Assembly (NCBI GenBank): GCA_036873135.1
Contig: JAPTYO010000008.1
Location: forward strand, 24,095,001 to 24,159,000
DNA length: 64,000 bases
Source of the DNA: Clarkia xantiana subsp. parviflora
Taxonomy: Eukaryota; Streptophyta; Magnoliopsida; Myrtales; Onagraceae
Direction: 5' to 3'
Positions 32,737-43,672 of this stretch are shown one piece after another. The notes beneath the pieces are model-generated. The model saw only the letters and a program-made list of their open reading frames with translations. It did not search any database and had not been told where the DNA came from. How positions within the stretch are numbered: the first letter of the stretch is position 1; every line of letters starts with the position of its first letter. The translations under genes were made by a program, and so were the position numbers.

Positions 32737-34648
32737 TCTGATTCATTTGTTTCAATTTTCATAGTTGTGACCAATTTATTATCCTTAATTTCTAGCATCT
32801 ACATAACTCATAATGATGGACTTAAAATGATGTATTCTTTTGATGGACTGAACTAATCTTACCTCAAATTCATCTAAATATCGAGGACTTTTAACTGGTA
32901 TTCTATTTCTTATAGTGGAGCTTTTTCATGAACAGTTACATTAGAATACGAGGGTTAATTAATTCTAAAATGAGATTTATCCAACTAATTGGGCATGCTC
33001 ATAGCTAGTATACCCCATCTCATCTATTTTTCATTGATTTTGATTGTAATTCAAATATTAATTAATGCACTAGGAAATTATAGGTATATACAACTCTTTT
33101 TTTTTTTTTTTTTTTTTTTTTTCCGGCTAGAAGCAGCTAGCCTAAGCAAAAATTAGAGGAAGGGTAATTAAGTGTTTGGAGATTGGGGTAATGAAAAGTT
33201 GAATGATTTTCCAATAATGGGGGCCGGGTATAAAAAAAGAAGGTTTTGAGGATTGTCAGGAATCAGGTCGTTAATTAATAACAGTGGGAATAAGAACAAA
33301 ATATCACCAATCCACACACAAAACCCTAGCTAGCTAGTGAAAACAGAGACGACGTCGTATCCATTGCAGAAGAATAGATAGGTCAACTTCAACTCAAGAA
33401 AAGATGCAGGTTAATTTTTGGGGGTGCATTAGATTATGTATCATCCCAAAAATGAGATCAATCCAAAATATGGCGGATTGACAAAAGCTAGCTAAAAGCT
33501 GAGAGTGGAAACTGATTGATTTTCTCTGTAATTTCTGCTAACCTTTTTCCTTTTTTGAATCTTGCTTATCTTCTACTCCACTATACCATAATCGAAAACA
33601 AATATAACACGATTTTTTTTAACTATTTTAAATTATTGTTCTGTCATTCGGAATTTTCTGTAATTGTTTTTTTTGAAATTATTTATCGTTTCTTGATTTT
33701 ATATATAAATATAAATATTTATTGTTTGGTTTTGAAGGCATTCTGACGACTGAGCTGGACAAGTGAGGAATAATGGGTTTGAAAGGGAAGGGGAATTTAG
33801 TTTTTTAATTTTTTGTATGGCCAATGAAAGGGAAGGAGAATTTAAAAGAAGCAAGGTAGCTAGGGTTTGGTTTGGTTTGTTGTTGTAGGTAGTTCAAGTT
33901 GCAGTAGGGTTTGTCTGTAGGGATACATAGGGTAGTTTTCTCATTAATGGTCGCATTTTTTGGGTTATAGAGCCTCTCTTTTTTATTTCTTGTGTTGTAT
34001 GTATGTATCTCTTCTCTTCTTCATTAAATGAATGGGCTGCACTTCGTTTTTGGGTTCCTCAGTCTCTCTCTCTACACGTGCATGGGTTTAAGTTAAAAGA
34101 AGCTGCAAGGACAAACCGATTCATACACAAGTCAGAGCAGCAGAGATGAGCACAACTTCGTTATTTAATTTGCCAGCAAAATCCCTTCTAAAACAGTTAC
34201 ATTTATTTCGTATATGTTTTTTTTTTTTTTGCTATACCTATTTTGTATAGTTATAGTAAGTAATACATGAATATAATATGAAAAATCTTATCGAAACAGA
34301 CCCCCTCTTTTAGGCCCAGAAGTTGTTTAGGAGATCGGGGGGATTCGTCTTGACACCACCAACACAATAACATTGGGTTTGGTTAGAACTAATATTTATA
34401 CTCAGACATCCTAACACGAAAAAATTATACATATAAATTTAATTCTTCAGTACGTCTCTAAATAAATCTTGACTTGTTTGATATTTTTTAAATTATTAGC
34501 CAGTTGCTTAATTTGGCAATAATGTATTAACAATTTTGAAATCTAACACATATAGTTTGTACTATGAGATGTTAATTATATTTGATATATATATGTATTT
34601 TGAGATTTCTCATGTAGACAAATACGATTGACTAATTTTAGCACAACG
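32737..34648. other. Intergenic, possibly with an unannotated transcript
   Basis: A poly-T run of about 25 bases lies at 33097-33121. At 33229 there is a TATA-like GGTATAAAAAAAG, then AAAACCCTAGCTAGC, an ATGCAG followed by GTTAATTT (33403-33416, donor-like) and TTTTGAAGGCATTC (33731, acceptor-like), and GC-richer sequence to about 34030. This could be a small spliced or non-coding transcript. No protein family or microRNA is recognised, and the 76-codon ORF at 33516 is low-complexity. Confidence 0.35.
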
Positions 34649-34653
34649 TATAC

Positions 34654-35299
34654 AGATGAATATATGCTCAATTCGGGTTCGTATTTACATTCCGGACTTC
34701 GTAAACACGTCAAAAATCACATAACGGATCCAAACGCGTCACCCGAGATTCAAAACGGTTCGGAAGCGCAGCATGCGCGTCCACAGGCAATCTGAACCCC
34801 GGCAAATTGCCTAAGTCCGACGGGGTTCGGACTGTCGTCTAGGTACTGCGCGCTACCCTACTTACGTACACCGAGCAAGGAGTCTCCCAAAGCCAAACTT
34901 AATCAATCCAGACGACGGTTCCTATCTTCCTTTAAGACTGGCGTCGAACCGCACAAAAACCGGGCTCGGTTCTAAGGTTGCCTATAAATAGGGGACCTTG
35001 GCCACCCATTTCAACTCATATTCTCAAGAAATTGGCTTTCGAGCACTGACCTCTCTCTAGAAACTTTCTCTCTCTAGATCCTCATTTAAGAATCAGAGAG
35101 GGTTCAACCGGCACCACCCCCCCTCCGTGCTGGTTATTGCCCTTCATGCACGGAAGGAGTTCGTGAAGCCGGCAAGGCGTGCATTGTCGACAACTCACTA
35201 TCGTCCGCTGACAGCCTACAATCGACTCCCGACGACCCGACCCGAGTATAACCTGAAGTGCCGAAGAGTCCGACCCCCCGGTTGGATTTGGACGCAACA
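34654..35299 (+). repeat. 5' LTR of the 34.6-kb Tat-type element
   Basis: Alignment with the 3' LTR start (TGATGGATATCTTCC) shows the first base is mutated here (AGATGAATATATGCT). It ends GATTTGGACGCAACA. A TATA box CCTATAAATAGGGG is at 34981-34994. It lacks two short blocks present in the 3' LTR (about 22 bp after GCGCGTCC near 34780, and about 15 bp near 35230), so the LTRs differ by indels as well as substitutions. Confidence 0.85.
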
Positions 35300-35300
35300 C

Positions 35301-35318
35301 TTGGCGCCGTCCGCGAGA
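35301..35318 (+). promoter_or_regulatory. Primer-binding site, TTGGCGCC type
   Basis: TTGGCGCCGTCCGCGAGA begins two bases after the LTR end. The TTGGCGCC core is the usual start of primer sites in Tat-group gypsy elements. Gag begins only about 33 bases further on. Confidence 0.85.
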
Positions 35319-35350
35319 TCCGAACAAAAGGCTATATCGCACCATGAGCT

Positions 35351-36646
35351 ATGACAAGCAATCAACCTCCTCCGGGTGATGTCAACCCGCAGGAGAACAA
35401 GAGAGGCCCTGGCCGCCCAAAGAAAGCTGCAACCACAAGCAAGAAGCCAACGAGAAGTCAGCCTGGACCTTCGCACATACCCGAAGCCACATCCACCGCT
35501 TCCTCCGTGCCAATCAGAAGCGTGCCCGCCGCACAGTATGGTCCTGAAGTCCAGAATGCAGCACGCGGAACACCCCCGCCCGGGTTTGAGCCCAGGACAC
35601 ATGTCAATGAAGAGTTCCCCTACGGGATGCCAGCTGAAGGAGCTCAGCGACAAGAAAGGGGTGCAAACCCAGCACCATCAGTCACACCCGCTATGATGGC
35701 TACACTAGAACAGCTGTTAGCATTCAGGGAAACTCTAAGGAATCAAGGATTTGCTCCACCACCTCCACCAGTCTACGGACAAGCCGCTCCGACAAGGGTA
35801 GTGTCACACGACACTAACCGACAAGAGACACAATACCAAGGAGGAGGAGGCCAGTACACTGAAGGTACATACCAGTACCAACAGCCAAGACATGAAGCAG
35901 CGCGCTCATACACTCCATATGCAAGTGCGCAGCATCAAGAAGAGACAAGGAGACAGCCTCCACCTACCCGCTCGCAGCAACATCATAAGGAGAATTCCTA
36001 CCAAGCAACCAGCCAAGAACATGCTGGAATATATCACAGCACTGGATGGAGAAAACCAGTAGGCAATGATGACGTCCCAATCTTGGGACTCACTGCAAAA
36101 GACCTGGAAGCAACAGTGGAGAAAAAGATGAATGAAGCCAAGATGAAGGGCATGCACGCATTAGCTGAGAATGCATCTCATCCCTTCGCAGACGAGCTGG
36201 TATACAGCCATGTACCAGACGCGCTCTATGGAATAAAAATAGAGAAATACAGGAGAAAAGGCGACCCAATAGAGCATGTACAACAGCATGAAGCCTCTCT
36301 GCTAGGAAGAACCGATAACCCACATCATGTAGCCATGACGTTTTCCCAAACACTGGCAGGGACTGCAGCGCATGGGTTCTTCTCACTTCCATGTGGGAGT
36401 GTGACTTCTTGGCCCTATCTAAAAGCTAAATTCATTCAGCGATATAGGAGACGCACGCTCCTAAAAGGAGCAAACACATTGAACAGCGTCCAGCAGCAGA
36501 ACGACGAATCCTTAGCATATTACTACGTTCGCTTCAACCAGAATGTCGCTGACATCCAAGGAAACTTGACCGAAGGGGAGATAGTGTGCGCTTTTATAAA
36601 TAACCTGGGTCGAAAGGGATACTTGCTCGCTGAAAAAAATGTCTAG
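35351..36646 (+). CDS. Tat-type Gag, N-terminal and core part
   Basis: A 431-codon frame. Residues 1-260 are low complexity, rich in Pro, Gln and Ser, with KRGPGRPKKA (about residues 17-26), an AT-hook-like GRP core. From about residue 265 the plant retrotransposon Gag domain follows: AKMKGMHALAENASHPFADE, YRRKGDPIEHVQQHE, HGFFSLPCGSVTSWPYLKAKF and NDESLAYYYVRFNQ. Gag would form the particle around element RNA. The frame ends at TAG 36644-36646 just after a run of seven A; the family sequence continues in the next frame from 36639. The start is the first ATG in frame after the primer site. Confidence 0.88.
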   Translation: MTSNQPPPGDVNPQENKRGPGRPKKAATTSKKPTRSQPGPSHIPEATSTASSVPIRSVPAAQYGPEVQNAARGTPPPGFEPRTHVNEEFPYGMPAEGAQRQERGANPAPSVTPAMMATLEQLLAFRETLRNQGFAPPPPPVYGQAAPTRVVSHDTNRQETQYQGGGGQYTEGTYQYQQPRHEAARSYTPYASAQHQEETRRQPPPTRSQQHHKENSYQATSQEHAGIYHSTGWRKPVGNDDVPILGLTAKDLEATVEKKMNEAKMKGMHALAENASHPFADELVYSHVPDALYGIKIEKYRRKGDPIEHVQQHEASLLGRTDNPHHVAMTFSQTLAGTAAHGFFSLPCGSVTSWPYLKAKFIQRYRRRTLLKGANTLNSVQQQNDESLAYYYVRFNQNVADIQGNLTEGEIVCAFINNLGRKGYLLAEKNV

Positions 36647-38204
36647 GTGTCCAGACGAGACATTGGAAGAACTTGCAGCAAGAGTCAAAGAAATTGTAGA
36701 CTTGGAAAGATTTAGGGAGCAAAACAAAGCTAAAGTAAGCGCCGCCCGAGAAAAAGAGAACAACAAGCAGACAAAGCCTCAGCAAGGCAGTCAGCAAAAC
36801 AGGCAGTGGCAACCACGGCCTAAGAGACCATTTCAATCAGATTTCCAGAAGCCAAAGGAAGTCAATCTGGCTGAATGCGTTCCTCTGAATGCGCTGCTAT
36901 CCGTTATTTTGAAGGAAATGAAGGAAACGAAGATGTGGAGAGAACCCAGCAACTTCCGTAATGGTCCGCTGGGAAAGGAACAAGACAAGTGGTGTGAAAA
37001 CCATGAAGTCTATTGGCATGAAACAGATAGTTGCGTAAGCCTAAGGTTTCACGTGAACAAATTCATCCTAAAAGGTGAATTGAAGCAGTATGTGGACCAA
37101 GGTGATAAGCGTCCGAAGAAGTCCCAGGCGGAACCATCAGAAAAAAGAGGCAAAGGAAAAGACAAGATGAATGACAACCCACCTCCTGCAAAGCGCGGCG
37201 TAATCAATGTCATACATGGAGGGCCAGCCGCAGAAGGCAACATATCCAATGCTAGGGATGTCTACGCATCTCAACTGCAGACACTCCCTAAATTCGGAAA
37301 AAGACGCCAACCCGAAAAAGACGATGTCGTCATCGAATTCTCGAATGCAGACAAAAAACACATTGTCTACCCCCATGATGACGCGTTGGTCATCACAATG
37401 GAGATAAATGGGTATGACGTACAACGAATCTTGGCAGATGGAGGAAGTGCTGCAGACATTCTACACATTAAAGTGCTTGAAAAGGTGGGGAAATCGGTGG
37501 CTGATCTCTCTCTAGGAACATTCCCGCTAGTATGCTTCACTGGTGCGGCAACTTACCCCCTCGGGATGATAACGCTTCCTGTGATCCTAGGAGAAGGGTG
37601 GAAGGCACTGCATATTGACGTCACTTTTGTGGTCGTAAACGCCTTGGGGGCATACAAGGGGATATTGGAACGAACAACGATCAACCCATATGAGATCGTT
37701 CCATCCACCGTCCACCAAAAGATGAAGTTCCCAACTCCACATAACATTGGAGAAGTGCTTGGAGATCAGTCAGCCGCACGCAAGTGCTATGTGAATGCTT
37801 TAAGAAGAATGCAACAAGTCTCTATTGCCATGATTGAGTTCGACAAAAAGAGAAAGATGTCCAACCTGAGTGGTGACGATGAGGAAAAGAAGCAGGAAAC
37901 AACACCGGCTGTTTGGCTCGATAATATGCTTTTTCCAACAAGACAAAGTGTTTTGGATGTCAGACAGGGCCAAGGTGAGGCTATAATGGCTTACTTCAGG
38001 AGGTTCGCCCACAATGCCGCTGCGCTCAGGGCAACCAAAAAAGATGTCATCAATGCATTCTTCGTGAACATGAATGCACCATCCTTTCTACTGTTCGGAA
38101 GAACACAGGGATGGCGAACAATCAACGCGATGACAAGCCTGAATGACAAGCTAGAGACGGCAGTCTCATGTGAGCATGAGCTGGGATGGGGTACACCTCT
38201 GTAA
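36639..38204 (+). CDS. Gag C-terminus, protease and a fused second Gag fragment
   Basis: A 521-codon frame in three parts. First (to about codon 190) is the Gag tail: DETLEELAARVKEIVDLERF, a basic linker and a zinc-like WCENHEVYWHETDSC. Second (about 245-400) is the aspartic protease: ALVITMEINGYDVQRI, LADGGSAADIL, TYPLGMITLPVILGEGWKAL and STVHQKMKFPTPHN, then the usual linker KCYVNALRRMQQ. Third (from about 430) is Gag again: GEAIMAYFRRFAHNAAAL, then SLNDKLETAV. RT should have followed the linker, so pol was replaced by a second Gag segment. The frame ends only because a TRIM starts at 38200 and supplies the TAA. Whether any protein is made is unknown. Confidence 0.82.
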   Translation: MSRCPDETLEELAARVKEIVDLERFREQNKAKVSAAREKENNKQTKPQQGSQQNRQWQPRPKRPFQSDFQKPKEVNLAECVPLNALLSVILKEMKETKMWREPSNFRNGPLGKEQDKWCENHEVYWHETDSCVSLRFHVNKFILKGELKQYVDQGDKRPKKSQAEPSEKRGKGKDKMNDNPPPAKRGVINVIHGGPAAEGNISNARDVYASQLQTLPKFGKRRQPEKDDVVIEFSNADKKHIVYPHDDALVITMEINGYDVQRILADGGSAADILHIKVLEKVGKSVADLSLGTFPLVCFTGAATYPLGMITLPVILGEGWKALHIDVTFVVVNALGAYKGILERTTINPYEIVPSTVHQKMKFPTPHNIGEVLGDQSAARKCYVNALRRMQQVSIAMIEFDKKRKMSNLSGDDEEKKQETTPAVWLDNMLFPTRQSVLDVRQGQGEAIMAYFRRFAHNAAALRATKKDVINAFFVNMNAPSFLLFGRTQGWRTINAMTSLNDKLETAVSCEHELGWGTPL

Positions 38205-39238
38205 TACCCCATAAGTTTGTACCACATCGGTTAGAATAAGAAGATTTAGAGATTTTATAAGCAAGAGTTGTAATACTCAAGTCCAACAGGAATTCCTCCT
38301 TTTTAGGGCCCAAGTGAGGACAACGGACTCTGTTAGGCTGGGTTGGGCTAAGTGGGGATAGCCGCTCGGGCTTAGGGGCGTGACAAAATGGTATCAGAGC
38401 CGACCCGGGACCGTGATCGGGCTTGCGGACCAAGGGCTATTGACCCCCGGAGTTCCAATCACCTACTAGGGGCAAACGATTCTGGTCTGGGCCGCGACGA
38501 GGACGTCGGGCGCATTAAGGGGGGTAGATTGTAATACCCCATAAGTTTGTACCACATCGGTTAGAATAAGAAGATTTAGAGCCTTAATAAGCAAGAGTTG
38601 TACTACTCAAGTCCAACAGGAATTCCTCCTTTTCAGAGCCCAAGTGAGGACAACAGGCTCTGTTAGGCTGGGTTGGGCTAAGTGGGGATAGTCGCTCGGG
38701 CTTAGGGGCGTGACAGAATGAATTGTAATACCCCATAAGTTTGTACCACATCGGTTAGAATAAGAAGATTTGAAGCCTTAATAAGAAAGAGTTGTACTAC
38801 TCAAGTCCAACATGAATTCCTCCTTTTCTAGGCCCAAGTGAGGACAACAGGCTTAGTTAGGCTGGGTTGGGCTAAGTGGGGACAGTCACTCGGGCTTGGG
38901 GGCGTGACAGAATGGTATCAGAGCCGACCCGGGACCGTGATTGGGCTCGCAGACCCAGGGCTATTGACCCCTGAAGTTCCGATCACCTACCGGAGGCAAA
39001 CGATTCTGGTCTGGGCCGCGACGAGGACATCGCGCGCATTAAGGGGGTAGATTGTAATACCCCATAAGTTTGTACCACATCAGTTAGAATAAGAAGATTT
39101 GAAGCCTTAATAAGCAAGAGTTGTACTACTCAAGTCCAACATGAATTCCTCCTTTTCAAGGCCCAAGTGAGGACAACGGGCTTAGTTAGGCTGGGTTGGG
39201 CTAAGTGGGGACAGTCACTCGGGCTTGGGGGCGTGACA
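38200..39238 (+). mobile_element. Tandem TRIM: four 186-bp LTRs, two full internal domains
   Basis: LTRs start TGTAATACCCCATAAG and end GGGGCGTGACA at 38200-38385, 38530-38715, 38724-38909 and 39053-39238, all 186 bp. The 143-144-bp internal domains (38386-38529, 38910-39052) start AATGGTATCAGAGCC, a Met-tRNA primer site, and end in AAGGGGGGTAGAT-type purine tracts. Between LTR 2 and 3 only GAATGAAT is left, matching the first and last bases of an internal domain. Flanks ACCTC (38195-38199) and ACCTT (39239-39243) fit a 5-bp target duplication of the whole array. It interrupts the second gag fragment. Confidence 0.92.
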
Positions 39239-39510
39239 ACCTTTCAGTTAAAATTGGGAAGCTCAAACTACAACGGAATAAGGAGGGATAAACACCAACT
39301 ATGACAGCTTCTTCACTCCCTTGAACACGGAGGTTGAAGAAATATATGTTAAACTCATGGAAAACAAGCTTCCCAGTCCACTTGAGCCAGTGACTACCTT
39401 CCTAGGTCAGAACATCGAAGAATTGTGAAAATACCATAATACTTGGGGGCACAACACCAACAACTGCATGTCCCTAAGAGTGGAGATTAAAGAGCTCATG
39501 CGCTAGGCGC
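39239..39510 (+). pseudogene. Second Gag fragment, part after the TRIM
   Basis: After the TRIM a frame reads NYDSFFTPLNTEVEEIYVKL, then ENKLPSPLEPVTTFLGQ, a TGA, then KYHNTWGHNTNNCMSLRVEI and KELMR before a stop. This is the Gag tail with the zinc-like H..G HNTNNC motif, continuing the Gag fragment cut at 38199. The in-frame stops show that this second Gag is dead. Confidence 0.75.
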
Positions 39511-41460
39511 ATTGAGGAGCTATGTGGCACGTAACAGAACCAGCTCGCCGACAAACCAACCATGAAGACGACGAACACCCTATCAATCCTCCTATCTTCT
39601 TTATGTATTGCTACTTTGAGTTTTCCTAGATTAAATGCAACTAGCACTCTAAGTGTAGTTTTATGCTTACTAGTCTTGCTACATTTCGGAAGGAGCGATC
39701 AGTTAACGCCTTCCCGCAACCCACTGTACATACTCCAAGTATCTAATGAAGTTAATCTACTTTTGTAGGTACATATTACATTATGCTTACTACCGTGGAA
39801 TCATGCGAAATAACAACTACGTGCACATTACTCGCATCAACAATACAAGTTATCGCGCTATGTACAACAAATGGCTTATTTCATACAACGCCGACATGTC
39901 TACTATCAACATCAACAATGAGAACATAAACACTCTCTATCTATAACGACGACTACCCCGAATATTGTCGACAACATACTACATCTTGAGTTCAAACCAA
40001 GATTTATCAAAGTGACATGCTGCGATCCTCCTTAGAGGGCAACCCCCATGTTCATAACTACAAAGTGACATGCTGCGACATCATCCTTAGAGGGCAAACC
40101 CCATGTTCACAACTACAAAAGGCATGCTACGAAATCCTCTTGCTAGAGGCAAATCCTCACGTTCATAGCCATTCCCTGAGTTTAAAACAGGATGCGGCAA
40201 CAGGTGGGACTGATCACCCCACCGTGGCGGAAATCCTCTTGTTAGACGACAACTCCACAAATCGACAAAGTATGTATACCCTATTTAGGGTTCATACGCC
40301 ATGAAGACTTATTCCTTGTTAGGGCAACTTCATGCACTCTCAAAGTATGTATATCCTCTTAAGGGTTCATACACCATGAAGACGTATTCCTTGTTAGGAT
40401 AACTTCATGCATATATGCTAGCAGGAGCGCACCCTGTTCAAAAAACTCACCAACCCTACAAGTCGAGTCTTGTACAACGCTATATTGCCCGTGAGCATAT
40501 AACGGATAAAACACACCAAACACAGCAAGTAGTGTCTTGCCACAACGTCGCCTTGGAGTGGACCAAGAGACGGGAAAAACTGCAATTCGTTTAAACGCGG
40601 TCTTGTACAATCCTTCTGGACTAACCATGAAGAGGTGCAGTAGCATCGCAGGGTAAGTACTGGAATAGCCACGGAAAGCCTTGCAATGACGTCACGCGGG
40701 GTGTGCCCAACTGACGGATGAAAAATGCATAGCATAGAGCAAGTAGCGTCTTGCCACAACGTCGCCTTGAAATGGTTCAAGAGACGGTAAAAACTACAAG
40801 GCGTATGGATACGACCTTTGTCCCGCCCCTTGGATTAACCAAGTCGAGGCGTAGTAGCATCACATGGTAAGTATTGGATTAGTCACGGAAAGCGTTGTAA
40901 CAACGTCACGCGGGGCGTGCCCAACTAACGGATGGAAAAACGCACCAAATACAACAAGTAGCGTCTTGTCACAATGTCGCCTTAGAGTGGAACTAAGAGA
41001 CGGTATAAACTAATGTCTTGCCCCGCCAAGACGACTCTCCTACAAGTCAACGCCAGTGCCAAGTGCCCTTGTGCCAAGCGTCAGCGCCAAGTACATCATT
41101 ACTTACAACACTACAAAGTACCTGGTGTACGCATCATGCCATGCCTTGGAATCTAACCAAGAGGGGCACTCATGACAATCAACAACGCACGACATACAGT
41201 CGCAACTACGGACATCATGTTCACTATAGAGGGATGTCTATCCTATCATTCAAGTCCAATGCACACGGACAACAAAGACAACGCAAGGTATGAAATACTA
41301 CTAATGAGTTGTCATGCATTCTACTATGATCAAAACAGGTCTAGACGACAAAATCCCAAGCAAGCAGAATATAAACAAAGGTTCTAGGGCTAACTCCCAA
41401 ACCGACCTCAACCCGGACACGGGGGGCAAAAAATATATACAAAAGATCGATATAATCCAA
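39511..41460 (+). repeat. Non-coding region with several tandem duplications
   Basis: Three repeat sets stand out. Near 40017-40180, about 55-60-bp copies of GACATGCTGCGA.. TAGAGGGCAA..CCCATGTTCA. At 40265-40410, two ~77-bp copies of AAAGTATGTATA..TTCCTTGTTAGG. At 40501-41015, about 2.4 copies of a ~213-bp unit (AACGGAT.. GTCTTGCCACAACGTCGCC.. CACGCGGGGYGTGCCCAACT). Matching sequence is found in the relative at 59030-60010. No gene is supported. Confidence 0.7.
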
Positions 41461-41464
41461 ATGA

Positions 41465-43672
41465 TCAACCTGACGCCACTCGAGAGGTACCATCATCTCC
41501 AACAGGATCAGGAACAACTTCCATCATCTCGGCAGCAAGGTCAATCCCGTCATCATCACCAAACAACATGTCAAAGTTAGCTGTCTCAAGCTCTATGCGA
41601 CGTAACTCAGCAACGCAACGAACAGCAAATGGCGCATAAGGTCCCAACTTGTCAAAAGGAAAGTCAGGATCAAGCAAGCGAACCCCGCGAACATTGTCCG
41701 CGGCAAACTCCCGAATCATCGGGTCAGACTTCGCTTTAGCAGCAATGGTAATGGCTGCAGTAAAAGTTGAAGTGGCAGGATACTTTTCAAGTCCTTCCGC
41801 GATCCCGGCCTTACGCCCCTCCTCGCGCGCAACACAAAGTGCAGCCTCATGCGCACTATCACTCTCCACAATCTGTTTTCGGATAGCCGCAATCTCAGCC
41901 TCAAGCTGATCAACATGTGCACAACAAGAATCATAGCGCGCATCGAAATCAGCAATCTTCGAGAGTAGGCTTTGTGTTTTCTCCTTAAAAAGCGCAAGCT
42001 CGCGGGAAGCAACACCGCGCTTATCAATAGCGGCCTTCCTTTCACGCACAAGTTCCAGCGCGAACGATGAGATGTTCACCATGTTCGCAACAGCCTAAGG
42101 GAAAAAACCAACAAGATAGGAATGTTACAACAAGACATTCACATACAACCATGTAATCAAGAAAAGAAGTCTCGTCACTTACCGGAGCAAACCCAGATAG
42201 CGAACTCTCAACATACTTTTGCGTCTCCTCATCTGTTGATGGCTTAATGCGTCGGTCGCCCGGAGGAACACACCTCTGGAGTACCCGCACCCCAACCTCA
42301 GGAGTATTAAGCTTGGAATTCTTAGGGAATCGAAGTCCCACAGTGGCAAAAGGTGTCCAACCATCACCAGAGATGTCGCCCTCCAAAGGACGAATCAAGT
42401 CATCACGCTTAAGTGCTGGAAGCGCTGCGAGTAAAACAACAAGGGAATATGAAAACCATAAACTGAAAAACACGAAGAAATACAAAAAAGTGTACAATAC
42501 ACACCTCGACAAGAAGGACGCTCCTCCGCGGGCCGCTCCCTCGACCGGGGGGCAGAAGGCGCCGCTGCACGATCTTCAACTCCTTTCCCTTTATCACGAG
42601 GACGAGTTTGGACAATCCCACTCGGCTTGGAGCGCTTAGGATCGCTCGAGGTATGCGCCCCAGCGACGGACCTTTTGGCAGGAACAACTGGGGCAGGATA
42701 AGGGATAGTCCTTCCAGCAGGAGGAACATCGCGCGCTGCTACTGTCTGCAAAGTCGAGCTTTTTCCATCAAACCAACCTACATCACAACATAATAAACGT
42801 TATAAAAATTCTTAGCATACCGAATTCTCAGAAGGAAGCACATGAATCTTGGCGTCAATCAATACTTGATCTGACGCGCGCAACAAGCACCGAAAGTTGC
42901 GCGCTTGCTAGCACCGATATATGCGCTTCATAGTCGCTTTGTCCGCTGACGAGAGCTCAAAAAAGGCGGGAGCAGGATCCACCGCCGTAACGTCGTCAGT
43001 ATCCCAGGTGGTAACGACATCACACACAAAGAAGTATTGATGTCGCCAATGAGAACCAGAGCGATCAGCCTTAGCATCCAGTCGATAAGTGAGATCCCAC
43101 TCGGCATTTCCAAGCCCAAGCCGCTCAAAACCCTTATCCTGCAAACCAGGCCAACGCATCTTCACACTACATAACCCTGTCACATCAGGACGTTGAAGCT
43201 GGTAGAAGCAACAGAAGAAAGTGGTAGAGTAATGCCACGACTATTGGTGAAATAACACCCGAAAGCAAGTCCACACACGAATGCCGGCGGGGGCAATGTC
43301 CAAAGGAGAGATCCGGTAGAAGTGACATAGATCAATCAAGTCGGAACAGTAAGGGAAGCGTAGGCCTTCCTTAATCTGCGAAGAGTAAAGTACGGAAAAA
43401 TCATCTGGAGGGATAGTAACCTGGCCCTTAGAAACACCAGCTAGCATTTCACGAGGGAAGACAACCTCTAAAAACGGATCGAGTCCAGAGGAAGACGCAT
43501 TCAACAAAAACTGCGCTCTCCCTATCTTGTTTGAGTAATACCTCACCTTTTCCCACGTCTCTTTCGTCGCTCCCGACACGGCGGGGAGCTCAGTAACAAC
43601 GTCAACATCCGACTCATCGCTGTCATCAAAACATAAAGTAGCATGCGGGGTGGGAAGAAGAGACTTACTCAT
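41465..43672 (-). pseudogene. Antisense four-exon gene inside the Tat-type element (gypsy-type transposon domain)
   Basis: Predicted exons on the minus strand: 43672-42821, 42745-42505, 42424-42183, 42094-41465, with GT..AG at every junction (donors GTATGC, GTGTGT, GTAAGT; acceptors TTTGCAG, CTCGCAG, CCCTTAG) and matching phases 0, 1, 0, summing to 654 codons plus stop. Exon 1 has EGLRFPYCSDLIDLCHFYRI then SPLDIAPAGIRVWTCFRVLF, as in the 'putative gypsy type transposon' (Transposase_28) domain. Exon 2 is Pro/Lys-rich; exon 4 is a long predicted coiled coil (VDQLEAEIAAIRKQIVE) ending near GLEKYP. Two in-frame TAG codons (43241-43243, 42908-42910) in exon 1 disable it. Antisense extra genes are known in Tat-group elements; the role of this one is unknown. 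Confidence 0.8.

Noticed and set aside
33516..33746. 76-codon hydrophobic ORF
   Set aside because: Phe/Ile/Leu/Tyr-rich translation of AT-rich DNA; no motif.
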